A stretch of 64,000 nucleotides of DNA, from NCBI GenBank assembly GCA_938048185.1, contig CALIVT010000018.1, positions 62,001 to 126,000 of the forward strand, written 5' to 3'. This document shows, piece by piece, positions 1 through 8,054 of this stretch (position 1 is the first letter of the stretch; the number at the start of each line of letters is the position of its first letter). This DNA comes from an uncultured Arenicella sp. GTDB lineage: Bacteria > Pseudomonadota > Gammaproteobacteria > Arenicellales > Arenicellaceae. A model generated the notes under the pieces. It had not been told where the DNA came from, did not search any database, and saw nothing but the letters and a program-made list of their open reading frames with translations. A program made the position numbers and the translations under genes.

Positions 1-1
1 G

Positions 2-262
2 GGTGACGAGCTGCAATCACGTTACTCTAAACTTAACAAAGGCGGCCAAGACTTGGTTGAAGACTTAGTCAGCCGTGGCGAAAAAGTTCAAGACGAAGCT
101 GAAACCCGTTTGAAAGAAGGTCGCGCGACTGTCGAAGAGCAAATCGAAGTTGCTAAAGAGCGTCTAGTTGGTTTGACGTCAGTGGTAGACATTCCTGCTC
201 GCTTGCAAGACTTGTCAAACAAGCTAGAGTCGCTGAGTAAAGATTTAAAAAAATCAGCGTAA
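2..262 (+). CDS. phasin family protein (PHA granule-associated), C-terminal part, cut by window start
   Basis: The reading frame is open from base 2 to the stop at 262, so the gene begins before the window and only the last 86 residues are seen. The fragment is a charged amphipathic helix protein without membrane segments or signal peptide. It aligns by eye with the C-terminal half of the PhaF-like protein at 1356-2084: both share an LV.RG segment (DLVSRGEKVQ here, DLVQRGQSIQ there) and a V/SDIPxRL segment before the end. This makes it a paralogous phasin, probably PhaI-like, coating polyhydroxyalkanoate granules. It is followed by a strong terminator and then by PHA-related genes in the same direction. 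The N terminus, and whether it carries a Lys-rich tail, cannot be seen. Confidence 0.75.
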   Translation, partial: GDELQSRYSKLNKGGQDLVEDLVSRGEKVQDEAETRLKEGRATVEEQIEVAKERLVGLTSVVDIPARLQDLSNKLESLSKDLKKSA

Positions 263-290
263 TCTAGGCTAATTTAACGCAGGCTCCGAA

Positions 291-323
291 AAGGCTTCCT
301 AGATTGCTAGGAGGCCTTTTTTT
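291..323 (+). terminator. Rho-independent terminator after the partial phasin gene
   Basis: A 12-bp stem (291-302 with 307-318, one G-T wobble) with an ATTG loop is followed by a run of T. It ends the upstream phasin transcript, so the TetR gene at 361 probably has its own promoter in the short gap 324-360. Confidence 0.85.
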
Positions 324-360
324 ATGGCGTTCTTCTCTAAAGTCTTGATACACTGACAGC

Positions 361-933
361 ATGGCAAAAATGAGCACACGTGATTTGATCCTAGACGTGG
401 CGTTGGTTCTTTTGAACGAGCGCGGCGAAAGCAGTGTTAGTAGTGTTGATTTGGCTAATGAGATGAATATTAGCCCAGGTAATCTGTATTATCACTTCAA
501 AGGCAAAGAGCAAGTGGTGGAAGAGCTATACGCTCAATTTCATGCACGTGTATTGATCGCCTTACAGGAAATTACCAAACAGGCACGTGGCGACACTAAA
601 GAAACCTTAGCGAGTCTTACGGTTGTTTCAGACATTCTCCAGCAATTTAAATTTATCAGCCAAGATTTACGAGGCTTGCATGAGCGCTATCCTAGTTTGC
701 GCGACTCGATGCGCAAGCTGCTCGGGTTTCTCGACCAAACCATTACCGGCCTAGTTTGCTTAGTCATGGATAAATCAAAGGTCACCGATTCCAGCAATGC
801 GTCAAAGTTATTAGCGGGCAATTTGCTGTATACGCTTATCAACTTCGGTGCTTATAAAAACCTTCTTCCTGAGCAGACTGACCCAGCTTCAATCGAAGAA
901 CATCTATACCTACATTTTCTACCCTTTTTGTGA
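361..933 (+). CDS. phaD: TetR/AcrR-family regulator, PhaD-like
   Basis: A 190-residue one-domain regulator. Residues about 8-55 form the TetR helix-turn-helix, ending in the typical ISPGNLYYHFKGKE recognition-helix region, and the rest is an all-helical ligand domain. The sequence SPGNLYYHF followed by FxxQDLxxL in the second domain resembles PhaD of Pseudomonas, the activator of PHA cluster genes. It sits between two phasin-type genes and 9 bp before a PHA-system gene, which supports the assignment. Start: ATG 361 has no clear Shine-Dalgarno; ATG 370 is an alternative in frame. By family knowledge it would bind an acyl-CoA-like effector; targets are inferred to be the neighbouring granule genes. 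A general TetR repressor cannot be excluded. Confidence 0.65.
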   Translation: MAKMSTRDLILDVALVLLNERGESSVSSVDLANEMNISPGNLYYHFKGKEQVVEELYAQFHARVLIALQEITKQARGDTKETLASLTVVSDILQQFKFISQDLRGLHERYPSLRDSMRKLLGFLDQTITGLVCLVMDKSKVTDSSNASKLLAGNLLYTLINFGAYKNLLPEQTDPASIEEHLYLHFLPFL

Positions 934-942
934 GAACCCAAT

Positions 943-1227
943 ATGAGTAACCTTCGTGTTTGTCGTGAGTTAGACGTGGATGAATCAGAGTGCCAGGCGC
1001 TTGCCGTGGAGTTGTTAGATAAACTGGTCAACAAGTTTGGTGGCAAGTACCAAGCCGACGGCAGTAACTACCGCTATAAGCACACTGCCGGTGTTAACGC
1101 TTTGGTTGAACCCAAAGCCGGTGAGCTCACGGTTGACGTGAAGCTTGGTATGATGACGCGCGCATTAGCGCCGCAGTTAGAGAAAGAAATGAACCGGGTG
1201 TTAGACGACCACCTAAACGGTGCGTAG
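943..1227 (+). CDS. polyhydroxyalkanoic acid system family protein
   Basis: A 94-residue acidic/basic protein with no signal peptide. It fits the small PHA-granule-region family (PHA_gran_rgn) by length and by its pattern: an N-terminal alternation of helix (SECQALAVELLDKLVNKFGGKY), then strands with YRYKHTAGVNA and VDVKLGMMTRALAPQLEKEM at the end. Members are encoded beside PHA synthase or phasin genes and their biochemical role is not established. The gene starts 9 bp after the TetR stop and is probably co-transcribed with it. The gap to the next gene (1228-1355) is large enough for a separate promoter for the PhaF-like gene. Confidence 0.75.
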   Translation: MSNLRVCRELDVDESECQALAVELLDKLVNKFGGKYQADGSNYRYKHTAGVNALVEPKAGELTVDVKLGMMTRALAPQLEKEMNRVLDDHLNGA

Positions 1228-1355
1228 CGAGCGCTAATACATTAGAACGCTCATTCTAATTAGGGCGAGGATTCTATTGTGTGCTGTTAGTCTAGCCTCA
1301 GTTAGAAGTTTTTATTAATCTTATTAATAACGATCTTAATCGATAGGAAAGCATT

Positions 1356-2084
1356 ATGGCCGACGAGAAAAATACGGTTGAACAACCAGCTCCAGCAAAA
1401 AAGGTAGCCAAAAAGGCGACTAAAAAAGTTAGCAAGAAGGCAACAAAAAAAGTGGCTAAAAAAGCGGCGAAAAAGGTGAGTAAAAAAGTCGTCAAGAAAA
1501 CGACTGCCAAGAAAGGCGCCGTAAAAGCTGCAAAGAAAACGACCAAAAAAACCGCGCCGAAAGCCGCTAAAAAAGTAGCGAAGAAGGCGGGTAAAAAGGT
1601 TACTAAGGTAGCTAAAAAGGTTTCTTCAACTAAAAAGAAAGCGAAATCAAAGGCCAAGGCACAAGCGTCCAAGGTTGAAAACCGCATTGACCAGCTGCAA
1701 GCTATGTTGCAAGAAAATCTTGCTGGTTTAAGCGGTGATAAAGCAGAAGCAATGGCTAAAAATATTTGGCTTGCTGGTTTAGGTGCTTATTCACGGACCT
1801 ACGAAGAGCTCTCAGAGCGTTACGAAGACGTGCAAGACAAATATGAAGAGATAAATGCTGAAGGCCAAAAAGTATTTGCTGACTTGGTTCAGCGTGGCCA
1901 ATCAATCCAGGGCGATCTTGATTCGGTAGTAAGCAAGGGCAAGGAAACTCTTGAAGACCGCGTTGAGGAAATTAAATCACGCTTTGGTGGTGGTTTGTCT
2001 TCATTTAGTGATATCCCCGAGCGCTTACGTGAAGCCGCAGAACGCGTCGAGGAAATTAGCAAGAAACTGCGTAAGAAAAAATAG
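1356..2084 (+). CDS. phaF: PhaF-like phasin with N-terminal histone H1-like Lys/Ala tail
   Basis: A 242-residue protein in two parts. Residues about 13-104 are a low-complexity Lys/Ala tail built from KKVAKK/ATKK-type repeats like histone H1. Residues about 108-242 are a helical phasin domain containing IWLAGLGAYSR (137-147) and the DLVQRGQ segment. In Pseudomonas PhaF the phasin domain comes first and the DNA-binding repeats last; here the order is reversed. By analogy it coats PHA granules and ties them to the nucleoid. The start ATG 1356 is preceded by AGGAAA at 1345-1350. A bidirectional terminator follows at 2114. No PHA synthase lies in the window. Confidence 0.8.
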   Translation: MADEKNTVEQPAPAKKVAKKATKKVSKKATKKVAKKAAKKVSKKVVKKTTAKKGAVKAAKKTTKKTAPKAAKKVAKKAGKKVTKVAKKVSSTKKKAKSKAKAQASKVENRIDQLQAMLQENLAGLSGDKAEAMAKNIWLAGLGAYSRTYEELSERYEDVQDKYEEINAEGQKVFADLVQRGQSIQGDLDSVVSKGKETLEDRVEEIKSRFGGGLSSFSDIPERLREAAERVEEISKKLRKKK

Positions 2085-2113
2085 CGTTGTCGGCGGGTTT
2101 AAACTGTCATTAT

Positions 2114-2148
2114 AAAAAAGCGCTTCGAATTATTCGAAGCGCTTTTTT
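2114..2148. terminator. bidirectional terminator between phaF-like and the convergent secreted-protein gene
   Basis: A perfect 16-bp inverted repeat (2114-2129 and 2133-2148) with a three-base loop, A-rich on the left and T-rich on the right, so it can stop transcripts from both sides. Confidence 0.9.
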
Positions 2149-2239
2149 GCATTAAGATTGCTTATTATTACAGGCCTCGGCCAGAACAATAGGCTTTATT
2201 TAAACAACATCTCGCCTTGCGACGAGATGCTTTTGTCGG

Positions 2240-3457
2240 CTAGTAACCGTAACTATCCACGCCGGTGAGTTGGCCGCGAAGCTCCCCAGCAGGGTTGCGC
2301 TCTGTGTGAATGTTTACGTAGACACGGCCTTCTTGTATCGCTGCTATTAAGGCGTCAAGTGGTTGACCTAACAATGGTCCAACTAAGTCGGAACCTTCCA
2401 AGTCAGCTTTTAGGCGACGTAAACGTCCTTGAGAAAAATCGCTATCGCTTAGCAGGTTCGCGACCACTGGGCCGTTTTCGCCCGCTGCGCCCAAGTGCAG
2501 GTGTGCCATAGTGATTTCGGCTGTGCGAGGTAAACGCGCAATTGCGGCGAGAAGGTTTAACTTAGACCCATCGTCAATCAGGCTAGCTTGCGTTAGGCCA
2601 ATTGCTCGTGTGCGAACCACAGGAACTTCATTTTTGCCAAGTAAGAAGGTGCTGAATAGTAAATTTTCAGTGATTGCAGGTGCCGCACTAAACTTGAATT
2701 TAAGGAACGAATACCCGGCTTGTGAGAAGTCACCTTCGCGAAAGCGAGGGTCATCTAATATTCCACCGCTTCCTTGTGGTAGAAAACCGGTGATACCGTT
2801 TATATCCGAACCAAGCGTGCCAATATTACCACCTTCATCAGTACCGGTATTTGGCGCAGCTTGACCGAAAAATGCCGTATTGCCAGGTATTTCGTCGTTC
2901 ACCTCGGTGCCAGCGTCAAGCGCTTCATTGCCAGCGACGAAAAAGTTCTCGGCGATAAATTCGCCTGCTTCATTGAACAATGGGTGAGCGAGTGGGCTGC
3001 CATTTGAAATACAGAAGTCGTTGCTCGGCAATACCATCGATGCATAGCTAAAATAACGGGTATTCGGATCGTCTGAGTCGACGATAAAGCTAAATGATGT
3101 CATCTCGCCAGGCGCAATTGGGCCGTTCGGCCCAGGGATTGTCGCTTGCTGACCAGATGGTTGAAGCGTCGTGAAGTCGGACGAAATTGCTGCGGTACTT
3201 CCGTCTTCGCAAATCGACTCAAGCGCGTTTGAGCCCGCAATTGGGCGCGAGTTAGCGGGTGTATTGCCGTTGTAGGTGTCGAACGCGACACCATCATGCA
3301 AGCCTACCCAGACAGGTGTAGTGAAAGTCGCTTGCATGGGCGCTACATTTTCAATTTGCACAGTAATTCGCGTAGGTTCAGCGTAAGCGCTGGTGCTTAC
3401 TAAGCTTGCGGCAAGAATGCACAACGCGTGGCGTTTGAAATTCGTTTTTGGGTTCAT
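2240..3457 (-). CDS. secreted Spondin_N and CHRD domain protein
   Basis: A 405-residue exported protein. Residues 1-26 are a signal peptide ending in STSAYA. Residues about 30-260 read as a spondin N-terminal domain (ITVQIENVAPM at its start, WVGLHDG, a long beta-rich stretch and FLKFKF). Residues about 265-400 are a CHRD domain, recognisable by NEVPVV, ITMAHLHLGAAGENGPVV and the terminal YVNIHTERNPAGELRGQL. Both domains are known from extracellular proteins; bacterial members are often annotated only by domain, and a ligand or substrate is unknown. The gene is convergent with the PHA genes and 135 bp upstream of it on the same strand lies an outer-membrane barrel gene, so the pair may work at the cell surface. 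Confidence 0.8.
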   Translation of the reverse strand: MNPKTNFKRHALCILAASLVSTSAYAEPTRITVQIENVAPMQATFTTPVWVGLHDGVAFDTYNGNTPANSRPIAGSNALESICEDGSTAAISSDFTTLQPSGQQATIPGPNGPIAPGEMTSFSFIVDSDDPNTRYFSYASMVLPSNDFCISNGSPLAHPLFNEAGEFIAENFFVAGNEALDAGTEVNDEIPGNTAFFGQAAPNTGTDEGGNIGTLGSDINGITGFLPQGSGGILDDPRFREGDFSQAGYSFLKFKFSAAPAITENLLFSTFLLGKNEVPVVRTRAIGLTQASLIDDGSKLNLLAAIARLPRTAEITMAHLHLGAAGENGPVVANLLSDSDFSQGRLRRLKADLEGSDLVGPLLGQPLDALIAAIQEGRVYVNIHTERNPAGELRGQLTGVDSYGY

Positions 3458-3592
3458 TTTTGTTTCTCTTTGTGGATTAGTAGGTTAGATATTTAAAGTT
3501 GCATCGACGCCGTGAGGTACAGATTTGATTGGCGTCGATGCGGGTGAATTTCTCGAAGGCTACATAGGGAATTGGCCTCAAAGATGTTTCTT

Positions 3593-4318
3593 TTAGAATC
3601 GGAAGTTGATACCGACGTTTAGCGAATCGAAGTCGAAGTCGCCCGATTGAGTCGTGGTTGCTAAACCACCTGGGCCTCCACCTCTTCTGGCAAACTCGAC
3701 GTCGTCGACATCGGTGTTGGTGTATTCTAAAAATACGCCGAACGCGTCACTGAACTGATATTCGACGCCGGCACGAAGCTCTATCGCGGTTGCGCTATCA
3801 CTGCCAGTGGCGAAAGGTGGTTGTGTGCCCGGTGTGGTGCCGACTGACATGCCATATAAGGCCTCGACGCTAAGGTCTGATTGACCAACGCCTAAACCTA
3901 AATAGGGCCTGATTTTGCCAAGGTTGAATTGGTACTTGACGCGCGCCAGAATTGTTTCGACCTCTAGCTCGCCACTTGCTCTGCCGTCGCTGGCTAGAAA
4001 GACGTTGTTCATGAAACGCAATTCTTCAAGATCGTGGTCGCTACTTGAGTAGCTCAGTTCTGCGCTTAAGACGTTGCCGTTGTCTTGTGTGAGCAATGCG
4101 CGTCCGACGGTCAAGCCAAACCCTGTTGACTCGTCGGTATCTAGCCCGATGCGTCGTGTGGTATCAGCTACTTGCTGGGTACTTTCAGTGTTTACACTGC
4201 TTAGGTCTGCTTGGTTAGCACTCAAGCCCACATACCACGGCTTATCCGCAGCGTGGCTAACAGTTGTGAATGCGCAGCTTGCTAAGCTAATGGCAAGTAT
4301 CGTGTATTTGATTTTCAT
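3593..4318 (-). CDS. outer-membrane beta-barrel protein
   Basis: A 241-residue protein with a signal peptide (cleavage near SHAA, residues 20-24) and a periodic beta-strand pattern typical of small eight-stranded barrels (OmpA-like or OMP_b-brl fold). The C-terminal strand ends in NVGINFRF with a terminal Phe, the usual BAM recognition signature. Phrases such as VKYQFNLGKIRPYLGLGVG and LRAGVEYQFSDAFGVFLEYTNTD are characteristic of this class. It is divergent from the ECF sigma operon across a 283-bp gap that carries a large inverted repeat. Its transport or adhesion role cannot be read from the sequence. Confidence 0.8.
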   Translation of the reverse strand: MKIKYTILAISLASCAFTTVSHAADKPWYVGLSANQADLSSVNTESTQQVADTTRRIGLDTDESTGFGLTVGRALLTQDNGNVLSAELSYSSSDHDLEELRFMNNVFLASDGRASGELEVETILARVKYQFNLGKIRPYLGLGVGQSDLSVEALYGMSVGTTPGTQPPFATGSDSATAIELRAGVEYQFSDAFGVFLEYTNTDVDDVEFARRGGGPGGLATTTQSGDFDFDSLNVGINFRF

Positions 4319-4461
4319 GATTTCCTCGATGAATTATTAACGGTTACGAGTAGGGCGCTTGCTAACTAGTGTTACTCAGGCCCTACTTAAATTTGTTACA
4401 GTCGACGCACGGTTTATTCGTTGTTGAGGCGGCTGACTTGATCGTAGGTGTCGCTTCATTT

Positions 4462-4502
4462 CAAAAAGGTTCAAATAAAATAAAAAAAATTGAACCTTTT
4501 TG
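4462..4502. promoter_or_regulatory. 13-bp perfect inverted repeat in the divergent barrel / ECF sigma region
   Basis: Arms CAAAAAGGTTCAA (4462-4474) and its exact complement (4490-4502) flank a 15-base A-rich spacer. It lies about 145 bp from the barrel gene start and 100 bp from the sigma gene start. It could be an operator for either gene or an RNA hairpin in a leader. It is too far from any stop codon to be an ordinary terminator. Confidence 0.5.
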
Positions 4503-4601
4503 ATAAATGTTGTTACCAATCCTACGTATAGACAACCTTTGGAACTAAAGTACGGCCAAATTATTGGCCTTGAGAATTTTTTTCTATGAAAAAGAATGTA
4601 G

Positions 4602-5180
4602 ATGAATATGGGTAGCGCTCTGGAGTCTTTAGACGATCAAGAGTTGCTTACACGAATAGCCGCTAAGCGAGATAAGCTTGCGTTGGCGGAATTGTATGAG
4701 CGATACAGGCATAACTTGGGTGGCTTTGTACGACGGCGGGTCTACCAAACCAAATTGGTAGATGAAATTTATAATGATGTAATGTTAACGGTTTGGGAAA
4801 ACGCCAGCAGTTTTAGAGGTGAGTCAAAAGTCTCTACGTGGATATTTGGTATCGCCAACCGTGTGTGTATGTCGAATACTCGAAAAGAGACGAAGCATAC
4901 CCAAAACATCAGCGACCAGGGATTTGACGAGATGCAACTACCGCCAATTGAGACAGAACAAGAGGCAGAGATAATTGATCGACTGCGCGTCGCCACGTCG
5001 AAGTTAGGCGATAACCATCGTGAGGTTATCGAGCTGACCTATTATCATGGGCATAGCTTGAATGAAATCGCCGAAATTACTGACTGCCCAGTAAACACTG
5101 TGAAGACGCGTTTGTTTCACGCGCGTCAAAAGTTAAAAAATATTTTAGAGATACAGAATAATGCAATCGTTAGCGTGTAA
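4602..5180 (+). CDS. RNA polymerase sigma factor, ECF (sigma-70) family
   Basis: A 192-residue ECF sigma. Residues about 18-85 are region 2 (LAELYERYRHNLGGFVRRRV, then DEIYNDVMLTVWENASSFRGESKVSTWIFGIA) and residues about 125-180 are region 4 with the HTH at HGHSLNEIAEITDCPVNTVKTRLFHARQKL. There is no region 3 and no extra C-terminal domain. The next gene, 45 bp downstream, encodes a membrane protein of the anti-sigma type, and a subtilase gene overlaps that, so the three form one operon. The promoter it recognises is unknown. A GGAAC motif at 4541-4545 upstream could belong to an autoregulated ECF promoter, but no convincing -10 element was seen. Confidence 0.9.
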   Translation: MNMGSALESLDDQELLTRIAAKRDKLALAELYERYRHNLGGFVRRRVYQTKLVDEIYNDVMLTVWENASSFRGESKVSTWIFGIANRVCMSNTRKETKHTQNISDQGFDEMQLPPIETEQEAEIIDRLRVATSKLGDNHREVIELTYYHGHSLNEIAEITDCPVNTVKTRLFHARQKLKNILEIQNNAIVSV

Positions 5181-5225
5181 GCAAAACTTGCACTCTATAA
5201 TGATTATCAATAGTTGGGTAACAAT

Positions 5226-5906
5226 ATGAATAATTCAAACGATAAGTCGGAACTCTTACGAGAGATTGCCATTTTTGACTACGTGGCCGGCAATCAAAGT
5301 GAGTCGGTAATGCGTAACTTTGAGAAAATGCTTGAGCAAGATGCGTCGTTGCGTGAAGCGGTTGATCAAGAAGCACGGTTACGTCGGGCAATGCATGAAG
5401 CTGGAAAGAACGAGCCTGTGTCGATGTCTAATTTCCAAGCGCTTTTAAATGTGATTGATGAGAATGAAATGCAGACCGCTGGGGGGGGCAAGAGTGATCG
5501 GCAGTCCGCGACGGCTAAATCGTCGATATCTAGGTATATATCGAGTTATTATGCCTCAGTTGCAAGTGTCGCTGCGTGCGCTGCTCTGTTCGGCACCTTT
5601 TACTTCAATTTTGCCACGCCTGATTTCGAAACTTTGTCAGACATACCGGCGTCAGAGCAAATAGACTTTACCGAATTGGCCGGCCAAATGCGGTTGGCGA
5701 AAATGACATTTTCGAACGATATGTCGCAAGACCAAATAGACGAACTTTTACTTACTTACAGTTTGACTAGTTTTGAAGCTGGCGCGCCATCAGAGCAGCG
5801 GTACGTCGTCGCCGAGGTTTCGATATCGGAAAATGAGTTAACTAGGTTGCGCAACGATGCTCGTATTTTAAGCGTTGAGTTATTTACACCCCATGAACAG
5901 GAATAA
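5226..5906 (+). CDS. predicted membrane anti-sigma factor
   Basis: A 226-residue protein with a cytoplasmic N-terminal half (residues 1-100), one membrane segment around residues 104-130 (SYYASVASVAACAALFGTFYF) and a periplasmic C-terminal half. This topology and its place directly after an ECF sigma gene are those of an anti-sigma factor. The zinc-binding HxxxCxxC motif of ZAS anti-sigmas is absent, so it would be a non-zinc type. The periplasmic part could be the target of proteolysis. A TTG at 5214 extends the frame by four residues, but ATG 5226 is a better start. Its last 14 bases overlap the start of the subtilase gene, which suggests translational coupling. Function is inferred from context. 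Confidence 0.7.
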   Translation: MNNSNDKSELLREIAIFDYVAGNQSESVMRNFEKMLEQDASLREAVDQEARLRRAMHEAGKNEPVSMSNFQALLNVIDENEMQTAGGGKSDRQSATAKSSISRYISSYYASVASVAACAALFGTFYFNFATPDFETLSDIPASEQIDFTELAGQMRLAKMTFSNDMSQDQIDELLLTYSLTSFEAGAPSEQRYVVAEVSISENELTRLRNDARILSVELFTPHEQE

Positions 5907-7110
5907 GCGAATGCGATTTTTCATCTTTCTTATCGGGTTGCTCCCCATTTTAGCCTCTTCTCAGGGTGTTGAGGCAAATTCAAATGCGCCGTCATTGGTG
6001 AAAACTGAAGAGTGGGTTTTAGTGTTAGAAGACCCCAGACCGGCACGTTTGCAGGGTTGGGCCAGAGGTGCTTATGGCAACACTGGTGGCGACTATCGCG
6101 GCTCACTAGAGCTAACACGTTTTGGCAAGAAAGTCGCTGCCAAATACGATTTGGATCTGCGCGACCAATGGTTTATTCCCACCTTGGGTGTGTATTGTTT
6201 GGTGGTGCGGTTTAATAACAATCAAGATGAAACCATATCTCAATTAAATAAAGACAAATCGGTTCAGTGGCTACAGCCGTCAAATGAATTCGAACTGCTT
6301 TCCGCTAAGAGTCAGACGCACAGGTCCGATGTTAGCGATACCAATAAGCGAGGGACTGAGGCGCAGCGACGCACTGCGGATGGCTCTGGGGTTGCCATTG
6401 GTATCATCGATTCTGCTGTGGATGACTCGCATCAAGATTTAATGGGGGTTATAAATCAAGCCGGAGACTATGTCGCGAGTGCTAAGAAAACCGGGTCAGG
6501 CGAATCGCACGGCACGGCCATTGCAGGCGTTATAATAGGTAATCGCGATACAAAACTCGGGGTGGCTGGGGTTGCGCCGGCCGCGACTCTTTACGCGTAT
6601 CGTGGGTGTTGGGAGGCCAAAGAAACTGATAAAACGAATTGTAATACCTTGTCACTCGCACGTGCTTTAGATGCAGTTGCACGCAGTAAGGTAGATATTT
6701 TAAATCTTAGTTTATCGGGCCCTAAAGACGCATTGCTAGACCGTCTATTGGCGCGTGTTATTGAAGGTGGTACCTTGGTCGTAACCGCGTTTGACCCAGA
6801 TCGGCAAAGCGCTCAACGGTTTCCGACTGAGCGAGAGGGTGTGATCGTTGTGAGGGCTCAGGGTTTAGATGAGGCTCACACTGCTTTTTTTACGGCGCCG
6901 GGTGCTAGAGTCGTCCCGGTGCCTGGCAACCGCTATGACTTTATGCGTGGTCACTCAGTGGCCACAGCCTACACCACTGGGCTGTTAGCTCTGCGTAAAC
7001 AAAGGTTGGATTCAAGTCGCGTTAGTAAGCGCGATAAGGTTGATTGGCGAAATATTTCCAGCAGCTCATTAGCCCGAGATTTAATGAACGAAGTTTTGCG
7101 GGAGTCTTGA
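5893..7110 (+). CDS. S8 subtilisin-like serine protease, exported, with altered oxyanion-hole region
   Basis: Numbered from ATG 5893 (405 residues). A signal peptide or anchor lies at about 7-28. Residues 35-150 form a pre-domain, and the subtilase domain follows with Asp173 (IIDSAVDDSH), His206 (ESHGTAIAG) and Ser355 (GHSVATA in place of the usual GTSMATP). The segment that normally reads AAGN, giving the oxyanion-hole Asn, reads TAFD near residue 301, so Asn appears replaced by Asp. The gene overlaps the anti-sigma gene by 14 bp. A working idea is that it acts in the periplasm in the same stress pathway, perhaps on the anti-sigma, but this is inference. ATG 5911 would also leave a signal peptide. 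Confidence 0.8.
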   Translation: MNRNKRMRFFIFLIGLLPILASSQGVEANSNAPSLVKTEEWVLVLEDPRPARLQGWARGAYGNTGGDYRGSLELTRFGKKVAAKYDLDLRDQWFIPTLGVYCLVVRFNNNQDETISQLNKDKSVQWLQPSNEFELLSAKSQTHRSDVSDTNKRGTEAQRRTADGSGVAIGIIDSAVDDSHQDLMGVINQAGDYVASAKKTGSGESHGTAIAGVIIGNRDTKLGVAGVAPAATLYAYRGCWEAKETDKTNCNTLSLARALDAVARSKVDILNLSLSGPKDALLDRLLARVIEGGTLVVTAFDPDRQSAQRFPTEREGVIVVRAQGLDEAHTAFFTAPGARVVPVPGNRYDFMRGHSVATAYTTGLLALRKQRLDSSRVSKRDKVDWRNISSSSLARDLMNEVLRES

Positions 7111-7211
7111 GCAAGCCGCTTGGCTATTGAGCAACGCTTTTTTTAGACATGTTTTTAGACATGGCTGAGCGACGTTTTCTAGGTATAGTTGAGCAACGTA
7201 AGTACAGGCGG

Positions 7212-7940
7212 TCAGTACAGGCGATAGCGCAGATTAAATATAAGTTCAGGCTCGTCTATATCAAACGGTAGCACCCTACGTTGCTTCGAGTCGGTGTAGA
7301 TCACGCCGATTTCGCCCGTCCAGCGCGCGCGCGTATAGCTCAATGCCGCGCGGGCGTTAATTAAGGCGTTTACAGGAGCACCACTCTCAAACGCATTCAC
7401 TCCGCCTGACAAATTTAAACTAACGCGTTCCGATAGCACCAGCTTAGTAGTCGCGTTTAGGGCAAAAGAATCAAACGAGCGGCGTAACCATTTGTTCGAA
7501 TAAGTAGCTGTAAAACGGCTCGTCTTACTCGGGTGCCAACTCAGAGATAAATCGGTAAAGTCCCACTTACGACCGAGACCTCGCGAATATTCATGACGAG
7601 TCGTCCGTATCGATAACGCGTTACCGTCATTGAGTGGGGTAAAGAACCCTGCATAGAAGTCACAGCCTTTATCCAACGCACGAGCCACATCCACGCTGGA
7701 CACATAACAATCAACGCCTGCAAAGCTACCTTTGTCGAAGGTCCAATCAGCATTCAAAGAGACCGCGAGCGAATCGTCAGTTAGGTTTGCCCCGCCTAAG
7801 AATTTGCTGTTCTCCACGCTTGCGATCAGTTGTGTCGTGGCGCCACTCGCGAATTGGCTACCGGCGCTTGCGATCATAATCGCAAGTTTTAAAAGCAGGG
7901 TATCGTGTATTGAGTTTCTCAAGGGCCGGATAGTTTTCAA
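7212..7940 (-). CDS. predicted outer-membrane barrel or porin-like protein, unknown family
   Basis: A 242-residue protein with a long basic N-terminal region and a hydrophobic segment that reads as a signal peptide (cleavage near QFASGA, about residue 34). The rest alternates short amphipathic strands (FTDLSLSWHPSKTSRFTATYSNKWLRRSF, VSLNLSGGVNAFES) and ends in LIFNLRYRLY with an aromatic last residue, so a barrel is likely. Two cysteines in the middle (VDCYVSS and DKGCDFY) could form a disulfide. It resembles TorF-type putative porins only loosely. It is convergent with the ECF/anti-sigma/subtilase operon. Confidence 0.55.
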   Translation of the reverse strand: MKTIRPLRNSIHDTLLLKLAIMIASAGSQFASGATTQLIASVENSKFLGGANLTDDSLAVSLNADWTFDKGSFAGVDCYVSSVDVARALDKGCDFYAGFFTPLNDGNALSIRTTRHEYSRGLGRKWDFTDLSLSWHPSKTSRFTATYSNKWLRRSFDSFALNATTKLVLSERVSLNLSGGVNAFESGAPVNALINARAALSYTRARWTGEIGVIYTDSKQRRVLPFDIDEPELIFNLRYRLY

Positions 7941-8054
7941 ACCTGGTTTAAGCGCGCAGGCGATTGCGCAGCAAGTACACCGTATTTTACATTAAACTAA
8001 GGGCAGCACCACTTTAGAATTTCTCTGTGGATATCTTGACCCTTGTTGGGCACC

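Noticed and set aside
1298-1687. 129-codon minus-strand frame rich in Phe and Leu
   Set aside because: It is the complement of the Lys/Ala repeat of the PhaF-like gene; repeat codons create an artificial frame.
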